64,000 nucleotides of DNA from contig CAJOJD010000007.1 in the NCBI GenBank assembly GCA_905234745.1, positions 50,361-114,360 of the forward strand. Reading direction: 5' to 3'. This DNA is from an uncultured Bacteroidaceae bacterium (lineage in GTDB: Bacteria; Bacteroidota; Bacteroidia; Bacteroidales; Bacteroidaceae). The position numbers and the translations under genes were made by a program. The notes below the pieces were generated by a model. It saw only the letters and a list, made by a program, of their open reading frames with translations. It made no database searches and had not been told where the DNA came from. Each line of letters begins with the position of its first letter. Position 1 is the first letter of the stretch. Positions 9,801 to 21,800 of the stretch are shown here, piece after piece.

Positions 9801-12800
9801 CACAGCCTTCATCATCTTATCCCAATGCTCGCGCTCCCATTTCTGCATGGCGGCCAGGCCCTTTGAACTCTGCTGGTTAAGAGACTTGCGTATATCCTCA
9901 AATCCCTGTGCTTTCTTGCCCGATGCTTTCTCCAGCGCATCCACAAGAGTATTCACGCTCTGGAACTGGTCGCGGTATGTCTCATCCATACGAGACCACA
10001 TACGGCTCACCACGCGGTTATAAAGGTTGGCGGCGCTTTCAACTGTACGCTCCTGTGCCTGCTGCACCCTTGCAGCCTGAGCGCCATCGGTTCGTATCTC
10101 GTTGTCAGCGACACTCAGCCCTTGGTTATGAGCCAGTGCAGCGCCACGTGCAATAGTAGCGATAGACTTATCGCCCTGATGTGCGTTCTGGAACAGGATA
10201 TAACGTAAAGCTCTGCCCTCAACCCATTTCCAGCCCATCGGTGCCTTATCCAGCACCTTGTCAAGCATATCATTGAACGCGGTCTCTATCGTGCTCCAGG
10301 TGTCTTGTGACTCAGCATCATCAGTAGTGCTCTCAGCCATAGAACCCAAATACTCCATCATAGCGCGTGCGGTATCCCAGCCGTAACTCTGCTGCGCAAT
10401 CTCCACCACCTTCTGACGGAACTCCGGCAGTTCGCGGTATAGCTGCTGTGCGAACTCACGTACCGCATCCCCGCCCAGTATATCACTAAGCGGCATTTCA
10501 CGGCTCATAGCCATGAGTGCTGCCTCCAGCGGTGAGTCTCCGTTCAGCGAGCCAATGTTGATAGTCAGCTTGCCGTCCTGATAAGAACTCTTAAAGCTGT
10601 TCTTAGGCTCGTTGATAACCTCGACACCTACACCCAGGTTAGCGCCCACAGCCTTGCTGCGCTCAGTCATATCAGCTGCGCTATCCTCATAATCGGTAGG
10701 CTCAACGGTCTGATACCTGATTTCATCGGCAGAACCGCCATATTCTATGTCAGGTTCCGAAAGTCTGCCATGGTCCTTGTAGCTGTAATAATTATACAGA
10801 CCACCGTCATTGGCAGTCTCACCGCCAACCATATCCAGCAGTATGGTACCGTTTGCGTTCAAAAATGTCTTGATTATACGGCCGGCCACAGTATCAAGCT
10901 GGTTAGTTGTTCTTGGATCAACACCGCTGCCATATACTACCACAGCGGGTGCGTTGGTGATACCTGCGTAATAAGCGCAGTCAACGGCAATCTTGTTGAT
11001 GGTTTTGACATCATCCAGTCCTGTATATGGCAGGAAGAAGTTGCCTACTACAATATTGTTACGGTTTATGCACAGGACACTTATCTTGTCACGTTCACCC
11101 AGTCGGTGTGATGACACGTAAGCAGCCACATCACGGCTGGTGAGTATTCTCTCACCTCTCACGGGATCGTAATCCTTACTGAACACAATCTCGTCAAACC
11201 GATAAGTAGGAATCTTTACATCACCCTCACGTCCGGTAAAGTTTTCTGGCATACTTGAATCAAATTCATCCATGTATGTACCATATACGCCACGTGTGGT
11301 GTCTATGATAATGCCGGGTTCCAGTTTCTTACCCAGTATCTTCTGCATCTCAGCCCACAGCTTGCGGTCATTGGTAGAGCTTATGATATTACCGCTGGGG
11401 TGATTATGTACAAAGTAAACCTTGTCAGGCTTAATCTCCTTCATCATCACTGTCAGCGGACTCAGGTCCACATTGACAGCATCAATATGTCCCATTCCCA
11501 CATGCAGAACCGTAGGCTTGCCGTCCTTGACAAACACGATAAAGCTGTTCTCTACAGCCTTGGTCTCCAGCTTGCGGAAAATGTATGCCACATCCTCCAG
11601 GCTCTCTATCCTGTCACGGCCTATGAAACTGAAATCTCCGGCTTCGCTCAGCTTACGCTCCACAAGACAGGTCTCACCAGGCTCCAGCTTACGGAGCGGC
11701 TTTACAATATCGTCTGTTGATTGTTCGCTTGGAACGCCGGTCTGGGAATCTCCCGACCTCCGTACTGCATCGGCTCTCCGTCCAGCATCGCTGTCGGCTG
11801 TTCTACCGGTCTGCCGTTGTATGTCAACTGTTCCTCGCTCATTAGTGCGGTTATTTGATGCAAATATAGCGTTTTCTGCCGACAATCCATCACCTTCATC
11901 ATTCAAAGTGCGTATTTCATCCTCGTTCATGCCAGTCACGTATGACAGCATCTTAACCTGATTGTCGGTCAACACCTTCTTGGCACCACGCACGTTACCT
12001 GACGGCTGGCCGCTAATCTTCACGCCCAGCTGCTCCTGCTCCTGCTCTGCAATCTCACGCAGCAACGGCAGCAGCTCAAACTCCACAAGGTCCTGCATCT
12101 CACCGCCTGTAAGGTCACGGCGGCCCTCCTCACGGTCTATGGCATCCAGCCTGCGGTACTCATCAACCAGGTCACGTACGCGCTCATCGTCCATGAGCAC
12201 GTTACTCATCTCCACGGCCGATACCAGACCTTCCTCACTCATGTAAGAGTAAATGCCGTCCGGATTTTCGTAGTAATCCAGTATCTGAGTAGCGTTGCCG
12301 GTCACGGTCTGATAGGATGGGGTGCTGTCATCATCGCTGTTTATGTCCTCATCAGCCAGCTCAGTATGCAGCACAAATGATGACGGGTTCTTTTTCAGCT
12401 CCTCGGCGTACTTGGCCTCCTTGGCGGCCAGCTCCACTTTCATCTTCTCAGTCAAGTCCTCCACCAGCTTGGTCTGCTCTTTCAGCTTATCCTCATCGGT
12501 AAACGGCTTGCCCTTACGTGCCAGCATCAGCTCATTATCCTTTTTAAGGCGGTCAATATGCTCTGACAGCAGTTCCAGGTTATGCCTCATACGGCTGCCG
12601 TTAGCCACGTTCAGCTTAAAGTATTCAACAATATCCTTAGCGGCAGTGTAACCGCCAGGCATGTCAACCGGCTCGGTGAATCCGCACTCGTCACATACAA
12701 ACTGCAGCTGTGATGAAACCTTGGTGTTGAACTCACCCTTGTTAAAGTCATAGCCGTAGGTGCTTACCATGTTCACAATCACATTTGCCTTGACACCATC

Positions 12801-15800
12801 AAACGTCATGGTATATGTGTGCTTCTCCTCATGGCGTTCATCATGCAGGCGGCGCAGGTCGGCTATGATTGCGCTTATAGGTTCCTGTATCTTGGCCTTT
12901 ACGGCAGCGGCCACAGCCTTGTCATCCTTGCATTTCACACCCTCTACGGCAATCTCCTTGACTATGCCATCGGGGAACGCTTTGATTGTGTTGTCAAGAG
13001 CCTGCTGATACTTGGCCTGGTTGCTTTCGGCCAATCCCAGCTGGGTGTTGTTTTTCTTCAGCTTGTTCTCAATGTATATCTGGTCCTGACGGTGCTGCTC
13101 TTTCTTGCTCTGCAGTTTACGCAGCTCACGTTCAGCCTGTGTCTTGAGCAGTGCATACTCACTACCTGACAGGATAGCTACAGGATTGTCAAACTCGCCT
13201 TCTTCCTCCTCCTCAAGCACGCGGTCCTCCATTCCGTTCTGCAGCAGGTGTTTGCTGTCCATCACGGAGTTTATGAACTTGCTCTTGGTTGACAGACGCT
13301 GGTATGCGGTCACGTCAAGTGAATCCTCCACACCAAACCTTATCACACGTACCGGTATGCCCCATTCCTTATGCAGGTTACCCTGACGCAGTATGCGGCC
13401 CATACGCTGTGTATAATCCATCGGTCTGTCAGGTGCATCCAGGTGAGCCTCAAAGAACAGACGCTCCTGTATGTTGACACCGGTACCCAGCGTAGCGGTG
13501 GTTCCCATGATCACACGTATCTCACCGTTATTGACCTTGGCAAATATCTTCTCCTTGGCTGCTGTTGACATGCCTGACTCCATGATGATAATCTGGTCGG
13601 CAGGAACGCCCCTGGCTATCAGCTTACGTTTTATTTCGTCAAACAAGTTAAAACGCGTAACCTTGCGGCCGCCCTCAAAATCCTTACGCTGGTAAATATC
13701 ACAGAACAGCGCACATGTACCCTTGTAACGCTTGCTGTCCTCCAGCGCTTTCAGCGTCTCCTCAACGACACTGTTGGTCTTGCTCTGCGGCTCGTCAGGA
13801 GAGTCGGTCGATACCAGACGTGTGTCAATAGCCGCTTTTTTTGCTATTGTAAACATGTTAAGCGGTAGAGTCCTGTTCTCCTGCTTCTCCTTGCCTGACA
13901 TGTTCTCAAAACGCTCCAGCTCGGCCCTGACAGCAGCCATGATGGTTGTGAGTGATGCAGACTGAGGCAGGTATATGTCACGTACCTGGTTCTCATGTTT
14001 CTCACCCTTTTCATCGGTCCAGTCCTCCATACGCGGCACCTTGTCATTCAGAGTCTCGCCGCCACCGGCCACAGCCTCCTTGGTCAGTACCACGTCAGCT
14101 ATCGTCATCCATATACGTACCAGCTCGGGCAGGTTGCTATAAGCGGCAAAACGCGTAGTCTCCTTGAACTTACCGCTTATGGTAAACTCAAGGTTCTGCT
14201 GTATGGAGCCAAAGTTGCGGACAAAATCATCAAAGTAGTAGATATGGTTCTTCCACATGAAATCATCCGGCAGCAGATACTTCATAAACGTCCATATCTC
14301 GGCAGCCGTGTTGCTTATGGGAGTACCGGTAGCAAACACCACGTTCTTCCAGCCCACGCGGTCAAATATGGAACGTGTCTTAAGGAATACACCTGCGGAA
14401 CGTTTGCTGCTCTTAACGTCCACACCCTTTACGCCACGCTGCATGGCAGTGGCAAATCCCAGGTGCTTGTATGCGTGCGCCTCGTCAATCAGCAGCGCGT
14501 CAATACCCATCTCGTCAAAGTTGGATACATCATCGGTACGTCTATCCAGCTGGCGCTGTGCCTTTACCTTGGTGTTGTTGATTGACTCGGCCTGACGTTT
14601 GGAGTCTTTCTTCTTGTTCTTGGTGGGTTTTTCACCGGTCTCATACTCATACTTAAGGTCGGCAATCTCCTGCTGCAAACTGCGGCGTACGTTCTGGTCA
14701 CCGCTCTGCTCGACTTGTGACAGGATATACTCCTTCTCCTCAATCTTACTTTGTATGAAAGCCCTGCGTCTCTCCTCGCTGTCAGGCATCATCTCAAAGA
14801 CAGACTGCGGCACTATGATAAGGTCCCAGTCATTATAACGTATCTTGGCATAGAAAGCGCCACGGCCCTCTGCTGTGTGGTCTTGCTCTGATAAGGTAAG
14901 TATCCTGGCGCTGGGATAAAGCTCCTTGGCGCTTGACACAAACTGGCCCAGCGTAGCGTTCTGCACCACAATCATAGGTTTCTTGGCGGTACCAAGACGG
15001 CGCATCTCCATGGCAGCGGTTATAAGCGTGAAGGTCTTACCTGTACCCACTTCATGAGCCAGTATCACCGGCTCGGTGGTGGAACGTATCACGGCACGTG
15101 CCTGGTGCGGACGCAGTGACAGCGGCTTGCCGTTGGCAAGTACGTTGGCCATTCCGTTGAAATGCTCAGGTACGTATATATCCCTTATCTGCTTGGGGAC
15201 CATGGCATTGAACAGGTCATTGTATATCTTTGACACATGAGCGGCCAGCTCCTCATCGCCCTGCATCTTCTGACGTGCCCACTCCTTAAAGTCGTCACGC
15301 AGCTCGTTCATCTTGGTGGTAGCGGCAGCCGTAGCCTCCTTATCACGCCTTGTCTCTTTCTCATCGCCCACGGTCTCGGTCTTTTTAAACTCAACCGTCT
15401 TGTTGTTCATGGCGGCGATCATAAGCTCATGACCATATACGGTCATGTTAAGCGCGTTACTGGTGACACCTGCGCTGCGGTTCTGCTCGTTCCTGCCGTC
15501 TATGTAGTATATGCTATCCTCTTTGAGTTGCCATGAGCCACCCACCTTTACAGGCTGGAAGCGGTCATTGACACCGAATTTTTCACGTGCATAGTCCACA
15601 TACAACGAAACAGGCAGCCAGTCACTACCCAGCGAGAACTCAATCAGGTGTGCCGGTATATCTGCCGGTATCACGTTCTGCAGAGCCTTGATGTTGTTGT
15701 CATAACGTCCGTCTGTGTTATGCTCGTTGGCATACTCCAGTTTCTCACGCACGTTACCTGACAGGTACTCATACTCAATAACCACCTCACCGCTCGCAGG

Positions 15801-18800
15801 TTCCTCAAAGCCCACGCCTGCAGCAAGTATATCTTCCCTTACCTTATCCTCACTCAGGTTCATGGCCTGTGCTATGAACGGGATATTGATACGGCCAAAC
15901 TGGTTCATTGAAACAATGACACCATCCTGTACCGTCTCAGGGGTAGGGGTGACGGGAGCGTTAAGCTGACGTACATAGAACAGCTGTGCCTTCTTGACAT
16001 CGGCTGTCACCTTGCCGTCCATGTCTTTCTTCTCCTTGTATATCTCCACCTGCTCGGTAGCGCTGTACTCAACGTCATTCTTCAGGAATGATATTGATGC
16101 GTTACGTGTCAGGTATCCGTACTTCTTCACAAAATCGTCATAGACGCGGTTCAGCTTTTTCAAGAGCGGCTGTAATCCCTCGTCCGACTCATTCTTCAGC
16201 TGGTAGTCCAAAGTCTCTTTTATGGCCGCTTTCAGCGCGTCATAATCGGCCAGCACCTGTGCTTTGGTGTACTTGCCCTTTACCTTGTTGCTGTTTATTC
16301 CAGGTACCGGCACAGCCTTACCTCTGCGTGACTGGCAAATCTCGCCCTTGCTGTTTACAATCAGCTGGCCCTCCTTAACGCCCTGCGTATCTTCAAGCGC
16401 TGCTGTCGTCATGGCAGCAGGAGTAACCTCCATAGGCTCGTACTCCTTCATCTGTGACACCCATTTCTTAAGGCGCTTAGCCTGGTCAATCTTATCTGAC
16501 GGATAGAGTGCCGCACTGCCTGCACGATAGGTGTTGCCTTTCTCAAAGCCAAACGCCATCTCACCGCCCATATATTCGGGATGCTGCGTAAAGTAGGTGT
16601 TCATCTCCATGGTAGCACGGCCTATTATAGGTTCAAAGCGGTGCTCCTTACGGTTATACTCTGTCTCACCGGTCTCATACTCCTCAGAGCGTACCACCTC
16701 GGTACCAGTCACGTCAATAGCGTCAGGTGACACCTGATTGTTCACGCGCTTACGCACCACAATGATGTCAGCCGTTGCACCGGTACCAACAAACGTCTCG
16801 TTATTAAGACGGAAAGCGCCAATCACGTCACAGCCGCCCTCATTCACAATCCACTGACGCAGCTTACGGCTGGAGCTATCCAGCGTGCCACGTGACGATA
16901 TGAATATGCCTACACCGCCAGGACGCAGTTTACGTATGTTCTTGGCTATGCAGAAATCATGAATCTTACTGCCAAACAGGCGTGTCAGGTCTTTCTCCTT
17001 GGCGTCATATATCTTAAGGTTCTCACCAAACGGAACATTGGTGATTGCAAGGTCCACCGATGCGTTGTCAATATCCACGGTCTCAAATCCACGGATATAC
17101 ACCTGAGCATCGGGGTACAGCTGTTCCAGTATTCCACCTGTAATGTTGTCCAGCTCAACGGCGGTAATCTGGCTTGCCTCGTTCATACCCTTGGGTATGG
17201 ATGCAAGTATGTTACCTATGCCGGCCGAACCCTCCAGTATCTTTCCACCCTGGAAACCCAGCTTTGCTGCCACATCCCACAAAGTATCTATAATCTCGGT
17301 GGGAGTGTAATAGGCCGTGTTGATTGACAGCTGTGCAGCGTCAAACTCATCACCGGTGAGCAGCGAACGCAACTCACGGTTTTCTTCCGAATAAGAGTTA
17401 TTGAAATATCCACCCAGACCGCCCCAGCCTGTAAACTGGCGCAATACTGCCATCTGCTCCTTAGTTGCCTGCTTACCTTCGGTCTGCAGCTCTTTCAGCA
17501 GACGGATAGCGGCAATGTTAGCCTTAAAGCGTGCCGCCGGTGTCTTAGGATAAACAGCCTCGCCCTTTGAGACGTGGTTGTTACGTTTGTTCTGTCCGCT
17601 CAGTCGCGGTATGCGTCGCACGGATCCTCCAGGCTGCTCACCTGACTGGCCTCCGCTTTCTCCTGCTCGGTCAGCTCCTCCAGCTTCTTGCCTGTCCGTT
17701 TCAGGTACGCTTGCAGCGCTGCCTCCTTCTCCTTCTGCAGGTCGAGTATTGTCGGCTGGCAGTCCTTGGGTGCGTACTGCATCATTTCCTTCAAGTCCAT
17801 TATCTATCGGTTTAATGTTATCCCACTCAACAAGCTCATACATGACAGGCGCAAAGCCGCTATCCAGTACCGGACGTCCGCCGTCAAACTCATATATGGT
17901 AGCCTCCTGTGTCTTTCCGGTATAATCAGTGTACAGCACCCTGTCACCAATCTTGTAACCGTTCAGTTCGGTCACAACCTCCTTGGCAGGTGCGTTAACT
18001 GCTGCATCCTGCGGTGCCGGCTCATTCTCCTCCTGCTCATCCTCCATATGATAGATGTCCGCAAACAGGTCACCCATCAAGCCATCACCGCTACTCTGCG
18101 AATTTACCTCTTTTTTCTTGGATTTACCAGTTTTTGAGGGTTTTTCTGCCTTTTCATCAACACTTTGCGCAGTCGCTGCTGCCGGTGTCTCAACTTGCTC
18201 GGGCAAAAACTCACGCGCTACTCTGCGTATGCCGCTCAGCAGGTCCTGATATGTCACGTTATACGGAGCAAAGTTGTTGCTGCCGTAACGCTCAAATCCG
18301 CCTACACCATTGGTATTCTCCACACGGTACAAAATGGCGGTATTCTTACCCATCGGGCCTACGCCTACTGCAAGATCATCACCGTAACCAGGAAGATAGT
18401 CCTCACCTCTCATGTAGGAGTTATACTCAGCCACGGTGGTAGGAGTCACCTCAATGTTCACATATAGCTCGCGGCCTTCTTTCAAGGGCAGACGGAACGT
18501 GACGTCACCGCCTGCAGGTGCCACGTTGGTTTTGGCTATACGTTTTTTATCTACCTCAATGCCAAGGTCGGCCGCCAGCTTACGTGCCAGCTTCTCCGCA
18601 TCCTTACGTGCTTTCTCCTCGGCAGATTTCATGTAACCGTAGCTCTCATGGAACTTGCTGCGGTCTGATGTGTCGGCTGTGTAATAGCCCAGCAATGCCA
18701 GCTGGCCGTCTATCTTATCCAGCTGCTCATCAATGGCCGTTATTGTTTCGGCTGCTCGCTCTGGCTCGGCTGGCTCCTCAGTTTGTGCAATAGATTGCGC

Positions 18801-21800
18801 TTGCTCTGCAACAGATGCTGCTTGGCTGACAATAGCTGCTGTATCTGTTGCTGTTTGCTCATCTGTCTGTTCTGTTTCATATTCTAAGTTGTTGAATTTG
18901 GTTGCATCCTCTACGTTATCAAACAGGAAACCCTTGGCACCGCCGTATGATGAGTAATAGCCACCCAGCTCTTTGGCACGTGCTTTCAGTTCCTTAAACT
19001 CATCAGCACTCAGGCGGTCACCTGTCAGACGTACAATAGACATCTCTCGGCCGGTCTTGGTATGTGTGTACGTGCCAATCTCACCTACGGTCTTGCCGGC
19101 AGTCTGCTCGGCTGCTGGCGCACTCTCTTGCGGCTGCTGTGCCTCCACCTCCCTGCGCTGCTCTGATATATCCTCTCTGTGATGACGTACAAACGGAATG
19201 AAATCATCCGCATCCACGTTCATCATGGTAACAGGCAGGAATCCTGTCGGGTTGTATTCCAGGTTATATGTGCCGTCAGTATTACGGCCCACCACCTTCA
19301 ACGCGCCGTCAAAGCCCTGCGGTTTCTTCTTCAACACCACAAGGTCACCTTCATGTACGTCCAGCTCGTCCTCGGCCTGCTGCTCAGGCTCGGTCTCCGT
19401 CTCAGTCTCGGTTTCTTCCTCCTCGGTCACCTCCTCCTGAGTTTCCTCTACCGTCTCGGCAGCCTGCTCATCCAGTGTAATAGCGTTCACGTCAATGGCA
19501 TCAACATCGGCTGCGCTATCCATATCGTCACGGTACGGCTCCATGCCTGGCAGGTCACGCGCACCGTTGTATATGGATTTCAGATAGGGACGTATAGCGT
19601 CACCCAGGTCCTCAATCATGCGCTTTGCAAAATCCACGAACTTACGTGCGCCAGCCTCCACATGGAAAGCCGCCATCTGGGCACCGATAAAGAACACCTC
19701 CGGATCAAAGCCTACATTAAGGTTACTGAGCTTCTCACGCATCTTGCGTTTCAGCTCCTCATACTTATCGGCTGTAATGATGGTATTCTGTGAGCCGTAG
19801 GCAGGAGCGGTCGGTTCAGCGGACTGTATCTGTGTCAGGTTTACCTGCTCTACAAATCTGTCAATGCCGGTATGGCCTATGCCTGTGCCGCCAGCTATGT
19901 TCTTTGCGTACCACTGCGCATAGTTCAAGGCATGACGTATTGCATCCTCACGTGTATTATACGGATAGTTGCTGGGGTTGGCTGGACCACCAGACATATT
20001 GCCGTTATCTGCATGGACCTCAACCTTGGACTCCCATTTGCCGCCCTGCTCATACAGGTAAATGCGGTTCTCGCTGTCAGGGAATGATATGGTCTCGGTA
20101 GGTTCTACCTTACGGCCGTTGGTTTCCTCGGTCTCATCCTCACCCTCATCGGTCTGTACGACCTTCTTGGGTGCGGCTTTCTTGGCGGCAGGCTTCTTGG
20201 TTTCCTTCTTTGTCTTGGCCTTGCCTTTCTTGGGCTGCTTGTCAGCTCTGTTGTCAAAGGTAAACAACTCGCCCTGCACTGCCAGCGTATCAGGAACAAC
20301 GTCTATCTCGCCGTCCTCCTTCATAGCCAGCGGCAACACCTTGGTCTTGAGGTGTTCTATAAGGTTATCAACATCTTTAAGATTATAATGATTGCCCGGA
20401 TGCTCCTTACGGAAATTCTCCAGTGCTACAATAGCAGCACGCAGCGCGTCAGACTTGGTGTTGAACAGATGTCTGCTCATTGACAGCGAGCCGCCGCCCA
20501 TCTCATAGTCCGCGCTTCCGCTGATATCCCATAAGCCATCATCGTCACGAAAATACTGAATGTACGTAGAACTTGAGTATTGGGATTTCTTAACTGACGG
20601 CAGTCTGACAAACAAAGGATTGGAACAGCCGTTGTGTCCTCCTTCGGTCCAGAATCCATACTGGTTCTTTACGTATTTGGTCTCAGTAGCTCTGAACCTG
20701 TTTGCTTTCAGGTACTTTACAATATAATCCGCTGTGGCAGTAGCCTCAGAGCGGTCTTTGTATTCGCTCGTTTTCCAGCGCCATACTATCACTCTATGAT
20801 CGCCGTATATGGGGAAATGTGCGTCATCAATCATAACCGGTTCAAGAGTCTCACCGGTACGCTCGCTCTTGTAGGTTATGTAAATGCCGCCATATACAAA
20901 CTGCTCCCATTCATCCTGAGTGAACTTGGTAGCCTGTATCTCCTTCTCGCTGGCACCCTCCTCATACTTGGGTGCTTCCTCCAGCTTATCGGTTACTATC
21001 TCATCTTCGGGGTTTTCCTGTGTCTGCTCGATAAAGTCCTCCTCACTCAGGTTATACTTGGCCGTAAGGTTACGTACCATATCCTCTATGGGCTTAAACC
21101 TACGTACGACCAATGCCTGCTGAGTGTCAATCCTACGCTGTGCAGCTGTTTTTATGGCCTTATCGGTTGATTTCAGATCACCGTCCAGGTCAATATACAA
21201 CTGGCCCAGTTCATCATTGAACTGCTCCCAGTCTTCATACTCATCGGTAAACTCGGCTATCTCCTCATCACTCATCAACTCCGGCAGGCGCGCATCGGCA
21301 CCAGCCTCAATGAGTTTGACGGCAGCCCACTCGCGGTCAGTGGGAGTTACAGCTGTGCCATTCTGCGCATCACTGTCTCGTACTGGGCCTCCTTGCTCAG
21401 TCCCTTCAGTTCCTGTTTGGTTACCAGTCCTGTTTTCAGGGCTGCCTTCAAGTTGGCTTCGTTGGTCTGCTGTATTGCCGTTTTCAGCAGTTCTTCCTTG
21501 GATTTCATCGTTATATCTGTTTTGTATGTATGCTGTTATCTCCTTGATAGCGTCCTGAGCGGTACGGCCGCCAAACACATCCTCTATGCCTGCGCTGTCA
21601 GCGTAGGACCGGTTATATATGTCAAGCACCGCACGTACCTCCAGCGAGCCGCTGTTAAGGTAAATGGCAAACCACTTGGCAAGATACAAATAACTTTCGG
21701 TATTGTCGCTTTCAAAGAGGTTTCTTTGTCTCAGATAATCACCTACATTACCGCCAAATCCCTTATGGGCCTCATAGCAGATAGCGATAGCATCCTCCAT

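Noticed and set aside
20105-20299. Another +1-frame ORF in the giant gene (MFLIRWQCRASCLPLTTELTSSPRKARPRQRRKPRSLPP...)
   Set aside because: Product is R/P-rich and frameshift-like, while the main frame (KKGKAKTKKETKKPAAKKAAPKK) looks like the real tail; not counted as a nested gene.
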